Positions 1-8,502 of a DNA stretch of 64,000 nucleotides are shown in pieces. The first letter of the stretch is position 1, and every line of letters begins with the position of its first letter. The stretch covers positions 1,550,001 to 1,614,000 of the forward strand of contig JASNYI010000002.1 of assembly GCA_048500275.1 (NCBI GenBank), in the 5' to 3' direction. Position numbers and translations under genes: made by a program. The notes under the pieces are model-generated. The model did not search any database. It saw only the letters and a program-made list of their open reading frames with translations, and was not told the DNA's origin. This stretch comes from UBA5066 sp048500275 (GTDB lineage: Bacteria; Acidobacteriota; Thermoanaerobaculia; UBA5066).

Positions 1-1033
1 GCCACGCCTCGTGGGGGCCAAGGCCCTCTGACGGTATGGTGAGCCCAGCCTCTTCGAGGCCGACGTAGAAAAGTTCCTTCACGAAGTCGCTAGGCGGGCA
101 GTCGAGAATGCCGTCCTTCAAGCGACCGTTCGCGTTTCCAACGTCGGCGTAGAACCGATCCGGGGTCCGTGTGAACTCCGTCCGTAGGTACTGCAGCTCG
201 ATTGGCAGCGCATTCGGATCCCCAGGGGAAATTACGACGGGAATGGCCCCTCCAGACCGCTTCGTCCGTCGGAGGGACGCCGGAATCGCCGCCTCCATTG
301 TCTTCAGGAGGAGCGCTACGTCGTTCCTCTTGGGCGCGACTGTCGCTCGGTCGAAGGCGTCGAGCCAATCGGGCATGATCTCGGGAACCTCTGGCAACAC
401 GAGGAACAGGCTCGCCAGGATGCCGGCTTGCGTACGGACATCCTTGGCAGCGTCGAGCTGCGCCCGGAGGTCCTCGACGAGCACGACCGGCTCGACGATC
501 GTTTCAGGCGGCACCGGCACATTGGAGACGTAGGGGCGAATGCGCTCGGACCTTGCGAGCAGCTGATACAGGGAAGAGACCTGTCGCGCGATCGACAGGC
601 AGACATCTCGGGAGAGGCCGCGGCCATCGTGGACAGCGCCTGCCCGCTGCGTCGTGACGAGCCTGAGACGGCGGCAGTAGCCCGCAAGCGCCGCCCGGTG
701 CACCGCCGGATCGGCGACCCCTTTCGTCAGGAAATCGAGCGACGGAGGCGGAGTCGCGAGCAAGGACCTGAAGTCGTCGAGGACCTGCCGCGCCGTCTTG
801 TACTGCGTGTCCGAAGTCCGCAATGCACCTGGACCCGCGGCCTGCACGTACGCGGCACTGATCGCGAGCTCGGCCGCCACGCCCAGGAGCCCGAGCTCCG
901 CGGCGTAGCGAGAGGTCTGCACCCGGGCCGGCGGGCCCTGTCGAGGGATGCCCAGGCCAATCAGGGACAGGTTGAGCGCACCTACCCCCGCTTCGAAGAG
1001 CCGAATCGCGTCTTGTCGCAGGAACGTCGGCAT
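1..1033 (-). CDS. Hypothetical protein, 3' end cut off by the window edge
   Basis: An uninterrupted minus-strand reading frame runs from an ATG at 1033 to the left edge (344 codons, no stop seen). The translation has the composition of a soluble globular protein: it starts MPTFLRQDAIRLF, has an Ala/Leu-rich helical stretch (AAELGLLGVAAELAIS, about residues 46-61) and later a segment reading VVISPGDPNALPIELQYL. I do not recognise the family. Third codon positions are clearly less GC-biased than in the core genes to the right, with more codons such as ATT, GTA and ACA, which suggests transferred DNA. The plus-strand frames over the same bases are Arg/Pro-rich and look like antisense artefacts. 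The 258 bp between this start and the next gene hold nothing I can identify. It may be functionally linked to the co-oriented ATPase upstream, but that is only proximity. Confidence 0.6.
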   Translation of the reverse strand, partial: MPTFLRQDAIRLFEAGVGALNLSLIGLGIPRQGPPARVQTSRYAAELGLLGVAAELAISAAYVQAAGPGALRTSDTQYKTARQVLDDFRSLLATPPPSLDFLTKGVADPAVHRAALAGYCRRLRLVTTQRAGAVHDGRGLSRDVCLSIARQVSSLYQLLARSERIRPYVSNVPVPPETIVEPVVLVEDLRAQLDAAKDVRTQAGILASLFLVLPEVPEIMPDWLDAFDRATVAPKRNDVALLLKTMEAAIPASLRRTKRSGGAIPVVISPGDPNALPIELQYLRTEFTRTPDRFYADVGNANGRLKDGILDCPPSDFVKELFYVGLEEAGLTIPSEGLGPHEAW

Positions 1034-1291
1034 GGCGCTCGCACTCTACGGCAGAGGGTATCGAACCGAGGATGGACCACGTGATCTGAGCGACCGCGCC
1101 GTCAATCCGGCGTCTCGACTTGCAGCCGTTCCACGAGATCCGGTTCTTGTGGCTAAGGACGTGTGCGTCGGCGAGGACCCGTACGCAGCGCACACCTCCC
1201 TTGCGGTCCTGAAGCGGAGGACGGCGCTGCAGTGCTCGGCCATCATTGACAGTCCTCGCCGACAGCTGGGTGACTCGCGGGTTCCTCCCAC

Positions 1292-2746
1292 CTACGCAGC
1301 TCCATCGAGCTTCGACCCGAGGATCTCCGACCGCCCCAGCCAGTAGCACGCGAGCGGGGCCGGGATCTTCACCGCCATCGCCTCGACGATCTTGGTCGGA
1401 AGGCGCACGAGCCCGAAGTCGTCGGAATCGCGCGTGATGACGTACCCCTCCGTGACCTTGCGCTCGTCACAGAATGCCGTGAGGCCCGTGAGCTTACGGG
1501 GGGTGACGTCGGCGCGGTGCTTCACCTCGAAGGGGACGAGCCGGCCGTTCACGTCGGCGATGATGTCGACCTCTTGCCCCTTCGGGCCTCCCCGCCAGTA
1601 AGAGAAGCCGATGCTCTGTGCGTAGTACCTCGTGTAGACGTGCTTGAAGAAAGCCGTCTCCACCGCAAGGCCGAGGGCGGCCGCGTCTTCGAGAAGCGCC
1701 TTGCCGCGGAGGAGGACGCTTGGAGCGATCGCCGGATCGGCGAGGTAGATCTTCTGCTTTCCGCGGAGGATTTCCTTGCCGTAGCCGAACGGCCGGAGCC
1801 GGTAGATGAGGTGCGTGTGCTCGAGGAGCTCGATGAAGTTGTTCGCCGTCGGCTTCTTGACCTCGAGGCTCCGGCAGAGTTCCTGGACGTCGAGGAGCCC
1901 GCCGTCGTGGAGGCAGAGGTAGAGAAACGTCTGCTCCAGCTCGAGGATGCGGCGCACGCCATAGAGGGCCGTCATGTCGCGCTTGAGCACCTTGTCGACG
2001 ATGTCCTCGCGGAGGAGCTTCTGCGCGAGCGAGATGCTTTCAATCTGCGCGATCTGCGGGAATCCTCCCCGAATCAGGTAGTCCTGGAAGGGTCCGACGA
2101 GATCCACGGCGAGCGCGCCGACCCGCGTGAACTGCGCGGGGGTCCAGGAGAAGAGCTCACGCAGCGAGGGCACATCCGGCAGCTTCGGAGTCGGGAGCTT
2201 CTTGATCTGGAGGAACTCGTAGAACGACAGTGGCGCGAGCCGGACGGTGTGCCACCGTCCAGGACCGGATTCCTGCCCTTCCACGATGAGCGGAGTCGCC
2301 GAGCCGGTCACGGCGATGCGGCGCTTCGGTTCGAACTTCACCTGGTGCTTGATCCATGTCTGCCAGTCCTTGGCGTACTGGATCTCGTCGAGGAGGACGT
2401 ACTCGACGTCGCGCGCCGAGGGCTCGTACTCCTTCCATAGCCGCATGAGCCCGTCGAGCCCGATCAGCTTCAGGAGCGGGTGGTCGAACGTCGCGTAGAG
2501 GATGCTGGTGGCCGGCACTCCCTTCGCGAGGAGTTCTTCTATCGCCTGGAGAAGGATCGTGGTCTTCCCGACCTGGCGGGCCCCGCTCAGGAGGAGCGCC
2601 CTCGGAGCAGGGGGCGCCGAAAGCCACGTCTCCACTTCACGGAAGGCGGCGCGCCGCCAGGGAGGCAGCTCCGGCACGCGGTTGCCGTCCCACCACGGGT
2701 TGAACTGCCGGAGGACGGCGATGAGCTCGGCGCGAGGGGCGATCAT
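1292..2746 (-). CDS. AAA-family ATPase with C-terminal DUF4143 domain
   Basis: A 484-residue protein of the AAA_14/DUF4143 type. Walker A is GARQVGKT near residue 55, Walker B is YVLLDEIQY, followed by an ITGSA-like sensor segment (AVTGSATPLIVE). The C-terminal third carries the DUF4143 region ending in a restriction-endonuclease-like core (GQEVDIIADVNG ... PFEVKH) with acidic residues and a lysine in PD-(D/E)XK-like spacing. Proteins of this family are widespread in bacteria and archaea, often transferred, and their cellular role is not established; nuclease activity is only suggested by the fold. ATG at 2746 is the natural start, with a -10-like hexamer only 6 bp upstream, implying a leaderless mRNA. 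It lies between an unknown gene and a divergent sigma factor in the accessory part of the window. Confidence 0.9.
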   Translation of the reverse strand: MIAPRAELIAVLRQFNPWWDGNRVPELPPWRRAAFREVETWLSAPPAPRALLLSGARQVGKTTILLQAIEELLAKGVPATSILYATFDHPLLKLIGLDGLMRLWKEYEPSARDVEYVLLDEIQYAKDWQTWIKHQVKFEPKRRIAVTGSATPLIVEGQESGPGRWHTVRLAPLSFYEFLQIKKLPTPKLPDVPSLRELFSWTPAQFTRVGALAVDLVGPFQDYLIRGGFPQIAQIESISLAQKLLREDIVDKVLKRDMTALYGVRRILELEQTFLYLCLHDGGLLDVQELCRSLEVKKPTANNFIELLEHTHLIYRLRPFGYGKEILRGKQKIYLADPAIAPSVLLRGKALLEDAAALGLAVETAFFKHVYTRYYAQSIGFSYWRGGPKGQEVDIIADVNGRLVPFEVKHRADVTPRKLTGLTAFCDERKVTEGYVITRDSDDFGLVRLPTKIVEAMAVKIPAPLACYWLGRSEILGSKLDGAA

Positions 2747-2752
2747 TCTTGA

Positions 2753-2782
2753 AATCTACCACGATCGCGACAGTTAAGTCAA
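2753..2782 (-). promoter_or_regulatory. Predicted promoter of the DUF4143 ATPase, next to a 10-bp palindrome
   Basis: On the minus strand TTGACT (2782-2777) and TAGATT (2758-2753) are separated by 18 bp, a good housekeeping-type match. The -10 ends 6 bp before the ATG, so the transcript would be leaderless. The perfect palindrome AAGTATACTT (2781-2790) overlaps the upstream edge of the -35 and could be an operator. The surrounding 2747-2830 is much more AT-rich than the rest of the window. Confidence 0.5.
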
Positions 2783-2930
2783 GTATACTTACCCTAACGG
2801 CCATATATAAGCTGATTTCGCGACGACACAAGCCGGTCCAGCACCCCCGGTACTTCGGTAGCTGAACTCGGCCTTTTCGAGGGATCTGGTCTAATCCGGG
2901 CGTTTCGCGGCGGAGGCAGACCGATCAACT

Positions 2931-3506
2931 ATGGGCGACGGCCTGGTAGCCCCACAGCAGCGTGTGACCGAGCTGCTCCGGCGCTGGAGCGCCGGGGACG
3001 AGGGTGCCTTCGAGGAGGCGGTCTCGCTGGTCTACGAGGACCTCCGCCGGATCGCGCGACGAAAGATGGCGGCCGAGCGCCGCGGGCACACACTCCAGCC
3101 GACCGCCCTCGTCAACGAAGCCATCGCCCGGGTCATGAAGTGGGACGGCTACACCCTCGCTGACCGCGCTCACTTCATCCGGGCGGTTTGTCTCGCGATG
3201 CGGCGAGTCCTTGTCGACTACGCCAGGAAGCGGGCCCAGGCGGTGCAAGCGGAGGTCTCCCTCGCCGAGGGCGAGGTCGAGATCCCTGGGGAGTCCGGAG
3301 CGTCCGTCGTCTCTGCCGCCGCTCTGAGCCAGGCGCTCGACCACCTCGCGGCGGAGGATCCAAAGGCCTCGGAAGTCGCGACGCTTCGCCTGTTCGCGGA
3401 GCTCACGCTCGAGGAAATCGCCGAAGTGACTGGGGGCACGGTTTCGACCGTCCACAGGAAGTGGGTCTACTCCAAGGCATTCCTTCGGAAAGAGCTCTCC
3501 TCGTGA
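2931..3506 (+). CDS. ECF-type RNA polymerase sigma factor (Sig-70 X6 subgroup)
   Basis: A 191-residue sigma factor of the ECF type. A sigma-2-like N-terminal half (YEDLRRIARRKMAAERRGH ... HFIRAVCLAMRRVLVDYAR) is followed by a sigma-4-like helix-turn-helix (RLFAELTLEEIAEVTGGTVSTVHRKW). The motif LQPTALVNEA and the long 2-4 linker are typical of the X6 subgroup found in Acidobacteria and Planctomycetes, usually beside a Ser/Thr kinase. The stop overlaps the GTG of the kinase gene by 4 nt (GTGA), so the two are translationally coupled. By family analogy the kinase is expected to control the sigma factor or its pathway, as no classical transmembrane anti-sigma gene is visible. The target promoter is unknown. 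Confidence 0.9.
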   Translation: MGDGLVAPQQRVTELLRRWSAGDEGAFEEAVSLVYEDLRRIARRKMAAERRGHTLQPTALVNEAIARVMKWDGYTLADRAHFIRAVCLAMRRVLVDYARKRAQAVQAEVSLAEGEVEIPGESGASVVSAAALSQALDHLAAEDPKASEVATLRLFAELTLEEIAEVTGGTVSTVHRKWVYSKAFLRKELSS

Positions 3507-6172
3507 CCGACGCTCGCCTCGTGAGAAAGCAAGAGCTCCTGGCTTCGCTGGCCCTCGCGTCGACCGAAGACCGACTCCGACTCCTTGCCGAGTCCTGCGG
3601 AGACGATCCGAGCCTCCGGACCGAAGTAGAGTCTCTTCTCCCCTACCTCGGAGCCCCGACGCCATCCCCGGCAGGAGACCTCGATGCTGCCCTCGAGGAG
3701 AAACTCGCCGAGAGGTTCGTGGGAAAGGCCTTCGGGCCCTACACCGTCCAGCGGCTCCTCGGCGGAGGCGGGTTCTCCCGCGTGTTCCTGGCGACCCGGT
3801 CGTTCGAGGGGCAGGAGCGGACGTACGCGATAAAGGTGCCTCTCTGGGGCTCCTTCGCCGAGGAGGTAGCGCGCTACCGCCTCGAGATCGCAGTCCTGAG
3901 CCAGCTCCGCCACCCGAACATCGCGGGCCTCGTCGACGTGGTCCCTGGCCCGGACGACCGGCCGCTCCTCGTCATGGACTACGTGGATGGGGCGCGGCCG
4001 ATCACGCTCGCCGCCGTCGAGACCAGCATTCCGATCCGACAAAGGATCGAGCTCTTCCTGAAGGTCCTCTCGGCGCTCAGCGCCGCGCACGAGCGCGGCG
4101 TCATCCACTGCGACCTCTCGGCTGGGAACGTCGTGCTTAGGGCGGACGGCGAGCCGGTGATCATCGACTTCGGCATCGCGAAGGTTTCGTGGGAGCGCTC
4201 CGGCACCGTCACGGTCGGTCCCAGGCCGCTCACGTACGAGTACGCGAGCCCCGAGCAGTACCGCGGAGAGCCCCTCTCAGTCCGCACCGACATCTACTCA
4301 GCAGGGGTTCTCCTCTACGAGCTTCTCGCTGGTGCCCTGCCCTACGAGGTCGATCGGAAGGAGCCCGAGGCGTGCCGGCGGGCGGTCTGCGACGTGCCGG
4401 CCGAACGGGCAAGCCAGCGGGCGCTCCGGTCATCGGGACTCGCCTCCGGGCAGACCAGGTCCGCCGCGAAAGAACTCCGCGGGGACCTCGACGCGATTCT
4501 GGGCACGGCGCTCGAGAAAGACCCCGCCCGTCGATACGAGTCGGCGAACTCCTTTGCAGAGGACCTCCGTGCGCACCTGGAGCTCCGCCCCGTCGTGGCG
4601 AAGGCGCCGGGCGGCTTCGAGCGGTCCTGGCGCTGGGCGAGGCGCCACCCGGCGATCTCGGCCACGGCGGCTCTCGCGGTCATCCTTTCCGTCGGCTTCG
4701 GCACCTTCCACGTCGTCCGCCTCGAACGGGAGCAGGCGCGCGCCCGGAAGATCGCGGCGGCGTTCCGCGACGTCCTGCGGGGATTCGACCCGGCGGCCGT
4801 CGCGAAGAACCCGGTGACCGTGCGAGACCTGCTGGACCAGGCCGCGGCGAAAGCGGAAGACCAGCTGAAGGACGAGCCGCTCGTCCGCGGGGCGGTCCTT
4901 GAGACGCTCGGAACGACGTACTCGTCGCTCGGGGACCTCGATCGGGCCGAGAAGCTCCTCCGGGACGCCGTGGCCCTGCGAAAGGGTGGGTCGCTCTCCG
5001 AGCGGGCGGAGAGCCTCGTCGCGCTCGGGGCGACGCTCCAGCGGCGGGGGCAGCTCAAGGAAGCCGAGCCGGTCCTCCGAGAGGCACTCGCGCTGCGGAT
5101 CAAGGACCGAGGGGAGTTCGACAAGGCGGTCGCCGAGTGCATGACGACGCTCGCCATCGTCCTGAAGGACCAGGGGAACACGCGGGAGGCGATCTCGCTC
5201 ATCGAGCGCTCGCTCGCGATCGAAGAGAAAGTCGCCCCTGGGAGCGACGCGGTGCTCGAGTCGCGCAACGAGCTCGCGAACCTCCTCATCGAATCGACGA
5301 GCGACTACCAGAAGGCCATCGCTCTCCACGCGCAGAACCTCGTCGACCTGCGGAAGTACTACGGAGAGAGCCACCCGTACGTCGCTCTGGCTCTGAACAA
5401 CATCGCCCGGGCCGAGACGGACGCGGGCCGCTACGCGGACGCAGACCGGCACTTCCGGGAAGCGCTCGCGCTCCAGCGGAAGATCTACGGCGGACCGCAC
5501 CCCGAAACGGCGCTCACGCTGCACAACTACGGCTTCCTCCGTCTGGAGGAGGGACGACTCGAAGAGGCCGAGGCGCTGACACGCGAATCGCTCGAGATGC
5601 GCCGAAGCGTCCTGCCGAAAGGGCACTCGGACCTCGCGGTGAGCCTCAACAACCTCGGCCTCATCGTGAAGCGCCGCGGGCACCTCGACGAGGCCGAGGC
5701 GTGCTACCGCGAGTCGCTCGAGATCACCCGGGCGGCGGACGGCGAGGACAGCCCGGAGATCCCCGTCACGCTCATGAACCTCGGCGGGATCTACCGCGAC
5801 AAGGGCGAGTTCGCGAAGGCGGAACCTCTCCTCGAAGACGCCCTCGCCCGGGACAGGAAGTTCTTCCTCTCCCCGAACGTGTCCCTCGTGCGCGACATGA
5901 CCTCACTCGCCCAGACGAAGACAGGGCTCAAGAAGTACCCCGAGGCGGAGGCGCTCCTGAAGGAGGCGACCGCCGCCCTCGGGAAGACCGGCGTCCCGCC
6001 AGACCACCGCGCGTACGCGGACGTGCAGGAGGTCTACGCGGCGGTGCTCCTCAAGACCGGTCGCGTCGTCGAGGCCCGGTCAGTCATCGAGACGGCGCTC
6101 CAGACATTCGCGGCCAAGCCCGCCGTGCGCGCCGGGTTCGAGAAGCTCCAGGCCTCCCTCCCGAGCCAATAA
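3503..6172 (+). CDS. Membrane-anchored Ser/Thr protein kinase with C-terminal TPR repeats
   Basis: About 889 residues from the GTG at 3503 overlapping the sigma factor stop. Order: N-terminal leader (1-78); protein kinase domain (about 79-370) with the glycine loop GGGGFSRVF, the ATP lysine in YAIKV, a catalytic loop reading HCDLSAGN, DFGIAK and a P+1 region YEYASPEQY; one transmembrane helix (ATAALAVILSVGFGTF, about 395-412); then roughly ten TPR-like repeats with the Kinesin-light-chain flavour (ALNNIARAETDAGRYADA). The kinase is predicted cytoplasmic and the TPR array on the other side of the membrane, possibly sensing a periplasmic ligand. The catalytic loop lacks the usual Arg (HRD) and the Lys two residues after the Asp; the Asp and Asn are kept, so it may be active but atypical. 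An earlier in-frame start would overlap the sigma gene deeply and is unlikely. Confidence 0.9.
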   Translation: MTDARLVRKQELLASLALASTEDRLRLLAESCGDDPSLRTEVESLLPYLGAPTPSPAGDLDAALEEKLAERFVGKAFGPYTVQRLLGGGGFSRVFLATRSFEGQERTYAIKVPLWGSFAEEVARYRLEIAVLSQLRHPNIAGLVDVVPGPDDRPLLVMDYVDGARPITLAAVETSIPIRQRIELFLKVLSALSAAHERGVIHCDLSAGNVVLRADGEPVIIDFGIAKVSWERSGTVTVGPRPLTYEYASPEQYRGEPLSVRTDIYSAGVLLYELLAGALPYEVDRKEPEACRRAVCDVPAERASQRALRSSGLASGQTRSAAKELRGDLDAILGTALEKDPARRYESANSFAEDLRAHLELRPVVAKAPGGFERSWRWARRHPAISATAALAVILSVGFGTFHVVRLEREQARARKIAAAFRDVLRGFDPAAVAKNPVTVRDLLDQAAAKAEDQLKDEPLVRGAVLETLGTTYSSLGDLDRAEKLLRDAVALRKGGSLSERAESLVALGATLQRRGQLKEAEPVLREALALRIKDRGEFDKAVAECMTTLAIVLKDQGNTREAISLIERSLAIEEKVAPGSDAVLESRNELANLLIESTSDYQKAIALHAQNLVDLRKYYGESHPYVALALNNIARAETDAGRYADADRHFREALALQRKIYGGPHPETALTLHNYGFLRLEEGRLEEAEALTRESLEMRRSVLPKGHSDLAVSLNNLGLIVKRRGHLDEAEACYRESLEITRAADGEDSPEIPVTLMNLGGIYRDKGEFAKAEPLLEDALARDRKFFLSPNVSLVRDMTSLAQTKTGLKKYPEAEALLKEATAALGKTGVPPDHRAYADVQEVYAAVLLKTGRVVEARSVIETALQTFAAKPAVRAGFEKLQASLPSQ

Positions 6173-6279
6173 CGAGTATTTCGTCCGTCTCGCGAGAAAA
6201 ACGACTCCATTTCCGCGCTCTACGGGGTAGCGGGCTACGGACGTCCCGAGACATCCGCAGACGCGAGAAGGAGAGCGCC

Positions 6280-6783
6280 ATGGAGCTGACCACCGCGGCC
6301 GGACAGACCGGCTCCCGCCCCACGCGTCTGCTGACCGCCACCTGTGAAGACGCATGGTTCCGCTGCCCGTCGTGCCGAACGGACCTCCTGCGCCTGCCGT
6401 GGGTCCTGGACCTGCCCGGGACGACGGAGACCGTCACGATCGACGTCTGGCCGGCCGGCGTCCGCGCCCCCTACGAGCTGCCGGTCGTGCCCCGCCTCGG
6501 GGTCCGGCAGATCGCGGCGATCCTCGGCCGGACGATCCGTTCCACGTACGCCCTCACCCAGGACTTCGACGACGCCGGACTCCGCCTCCCGGGCCGGGAC
6601 CTCTTCGTCCGGACGGTCCCCTTCTTCGAGTGGCTTCACAGCCACCCGCGGCTGCGGTCCCGGGCGGAGACGCTGGCCGATCGAGACCAGCGGCGAGAGG
6701 CCAACGGAGGGGTCCTCCGTCCCGGTCCGCGTTCGAATAGGCCCCAGCTCACCGGGTCTCGGGGAGGCGCACTCGATCACTGA
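6280..6783 (+). CDS. Small protein with a Cys pair and possible excisionase-like HTH
   Basis: A 167-residue protein from the ATG at 6280, preceded by GAAGGAG. The N-terminal part has a short Cys motif (CEDAWFRCPSC) resembling a metal knuckle. The middle part, reading RQIAAILGRTIRSTYALTQ followed shortly by LPGRDLFVRTVPFFEWL, resembles the helix-turn-helix plus wing of excisionase/MerR-like domains. The C-terminal 40 residues are low complexity. I cannot assign a family. It sits between the kinase-TPR gene and the integrase, convergent with the latter, so it could belong to the integrated element. The DNA-binding role is inference from a weak pattern. Confidence 0.55.
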   Translation: MELTTAAGQTGSRPTRLLTATCEDAWFRCPSCRTDLLRLPWVLDLPGTTETVTIDVWPAGVRAPYELPVVPRLGVRQIAAILGRTIRSTYALTQDFDDAGLRLPGRDLFVRTVPFFEWLHSHPRLRSRAETLADRDQRREANGGVLRPGPRSNRPQLTGSRGGALDH

Positions 6784-6890
6784 GGTCCCTGGTACAGCGG
6801 GACTGTAGAAAACGACTCTGAGCGCCCACTTCGTAGCGGCTGCTGTACTGCTGACAGACCGAGACGGAGGACGAGGGCGCTCCGAGTTTC

Positions 6891-6923
6891 GCCTCACGGG
6901 CGGCATCGCGCCACCCGTGAGGC
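6891..6923. terminator. Hairpin between convergent genes
   Basis: A perfect 10-bp stem, GCCTCACGGG (6891-6900) with CCCGTGAGGC (6914-6923) around a 13-nt loop, lies between the convergent small gene (ending 6783) and the integrase (ending 6937). There is no real T-tract on either side, so it may be a bidirectional barrier rather than a strong intrinsic terminator. Confidence 0.5.
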
Positions 6924-6936
6924 TCTTCGGATTTCC

Positions 6937-8208
6937 CTACTTCCCTACCGACGCGTCATTCACGCGATTGAGGACATTGGCCACCTCGCCGAGGACCCGC
7001 TCGTCCCCACGGGCGTAACGGGCCGTCGTCGCGATGTCGGTATGTCCGAGAAGGTCGGAGACGACCTTGAGGTTCACACCGGACGAGACGAGAGTCGAGG
7101 CGAAGGTGTGGCGAAGGTCGTGAATCCGGAGCCTCCGGGTGATCCCGGCCACGCCCTTCGCCATCGCGAACTTCCTGGCAACCTTCTCCTTCGTGAGCGG
7201 CTTGTTGTCTTCGTCGAGGAAGACGAACTCCGAGATGACCGGCCGCTTCTTCAGGGCCTCGAGCGCGGACCGGACGGCATCGGAGAGTGGCAGTTTGACC
7301 GGCTTCTCCTTCTTTCGGGTCACGAGCCGGATGACGTTCTCGTCGAGCGACACGTTCACCCAGCGGAGGTTGAGCGCGTCCGAGAGGCGAAGCCCCGTGT
7401 CCAGGAGTATCCGGAAGAACGGACGGTAGTGCTGAAGGCGACGGAAGATCTCCTTCGCGGCCTTGCCGTCCGGGAGCCTCCCGCCACCGACGCGCTTCAT
7501 GCCGCCCGACGGGTGCGGCACGATCTTCGGCGGGGTGCGGATGCGGCCGAGGTACGCCTGGAACAGGGCCTCGTCCTCGAAGGCCGAGAGGAAGCGCTGG
7601 CGCTCTTCGAGGGAAAGCTCGAGTTCCGGGCGGGACTCGCGGGCCCACTTCACCTTCTTCTTCACTGGGCTCCCGTCGAGGACGTCGAGCTCGACCGCCC
7701 AGCCGATGATCACTCGAAGAACATGAGCCGCCCCGTTGATCGTCGACCCGGCGTACGGCTTCCTCACGCAGGCCGGCGTGCAGCCGTGGGGCTTTCGCTC
7801 CCGGCCGCGCTTCGGGCACCACCCCTCCGAGATCATCGAACCGATGAGTGCATTCACGCGCTGGGACGTCAGCTGGTCCATCGGCACGTCGCCGAGTCTC
7901 GGGACGAGGTGACGACGGAGAAAGTCGCCGTAGTAGCGCCGGGTCGCGGGCCGGAGACGAGCGGTCATCTCGACGAAGCGCTCCGAGACGAACTCGGCGA
8001 GCGTGGGGGGCCGGGTGAACTTCGCCGGCTCGAGCGCCTCGCGTTCGAGCTCCTCGCGGAAATCGGTCCAGAGCCGGATCGCCTCGGCCCGGGACGGGAC
8101 GTCGGTGAGCTTCCGCTTGTGGCGCTTCCGGCCGTCCGTTCCCGGGACGAAGCAGTAGAACGTCGCGACCCGGCGACGCGCGTCGTATGCGAAGCCGGGG
8201 AGCTTCAT
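6937..8208 (-). CDS. Tyrosine recombinase / phage-type integrase
   Basis: A 423-residue site-specific recombinase. All the catalytic residues of the family are visible: the first Arg in DTGLRLSDALNLRW, the His-x-x-Arg in IHDLRHTFAS, the second His in LLGHTDIATT and the tyrosine nucleophile in ARYARGDE. The N-terminal part holds an arm-binding-like region (1-60) and a SAM-like core-binding domain, with a Cys/His-containing insertion near CPKRGRERKPHGC. It is expected to integrate and excise a mobile element. It lies 20 bp downstream of a small excisionase-like gene, and both lie directly beside the 3' end of tRNA-Pro, the usual target of such enzymes. The gene looks intact, so the element may be mobile or recently so. 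Confidence 0.93.
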   Translation of the reverse strand: MKLPGFAYDARRRVATFYCFVPGTDGRKRHKRKLTDVPSRAEAIRLWTDFREELEREALEPAKFTRPPTLAEFVSERFVEMTARLRPATRRYYGDFLRRHLVPRLGDVPMDQLTSQRVNALIGSMISEGWCPKRGRERKPHGCTPACVRKPYAGSTINGAAHVLRVIIGWAVELDVLDGSPVKKKVKWARESRPELELSLEERQRFLSAFEDEALFQAYLGRIRTPPKIVPHPSGGMKRVGGGRLPDGKAAKEIFRRLQHYRPFFRILLDTGLRLSDALNLRWVNVSLDENVIRLVTRKKEKPVKLPLSDAVRSALEALKKRPVISEFVFLDEDNKPLTKEKVARKFAMAKGVAGITRRLRIHDLRHTFASTLVSSGVNLKVVSDLLGHTDIATTARYARGDERVLGEVANVLNRVNDASVGK

Positions 8209-8227
8209 CGGTCACCCCCGCCGAGCG

Positions 8228-8458
8228 CTACTGCTTCGGCCCCTCCGGCGTCACCGGCGGCGCAGTCGACCGGTCTTGCCGGCCGAGAGCCGCCCGCTGC
8301 TCGCGGAGAAAGCTCTGAACCTCGGTCTCCGGGTAGACGACGACGGTCGCCGAGAGGGCGTACCACCCCTTCGGCCCCTTGCCCTGTCGACGCCACTTCC
8401 CGAGCGTCCCCGTCTTGACCCCGATTCGCCGGGCAACTTCGGATGCCTTGATCGCCAT
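8228..8458 (-). CDS. Excisionase-like small helix-turn-helix protein
   Basis: A 76-residue protein: KASEVARRIGVKTGTLGKWRR is a clear helix-turn-helix, followed by a beta-wing-like WYALSATVVVYPETEVQSFL, matching the excisionase/HTH_17 pattern (MerR-like DNA binding). It precedes the integrase by 20 bp on the same strand, as expected for a recombination directionality factor, but a role as regulator of the integrase promoter is equally possible. Start ATG 8458 is preceded by GGAGGTGTCGC. Confidence 0.8.
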   Translation of the reverse strand: MAIKASEVARRIGVKTGTLGKWRRQGKGPKGWYALSATVVVYPETEVQSFLREQRAALGRQDRSTAPPVTPEGPKQ

Positions 8459-8502
8459 GCGACACCTCCGCGCGAAGCATCCGCGGACATCGCAGGAGCG
8501 AC

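Noticed and set aside
1045..1075. Possible tRNA T-arm or attachment-site copy (TCGGTTCGATACCC on the minus strand)
   Set aside because: The flanking 5-bp stems do not pair and no acceptor or anticodon arm can be drawn; it shares too little with tRNA-Pro to be the second attachment site.
428..1084. Plus-strand open frame opposite the truncated left gene
   Set aside because: It is exactly in register with the minus-strand frame and its translation is Arg/Glu/Asp-rich without any protein-like pattern; the minus strand reads as a normal globular protein.
2864..2900. ECF-type promoter (GAAC ... GTCTAAT) before the sigma factor gene
   Set aside because: The spacing is about 21 bp, too long for an ECF promoter; autoregulation could not be supported.
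6720..6735. GTTCGAAT near 6728 as a tRNA-derived attachment site
   Set aside because: Only 8 bases match the T-arm, within a coding region; not above chance.
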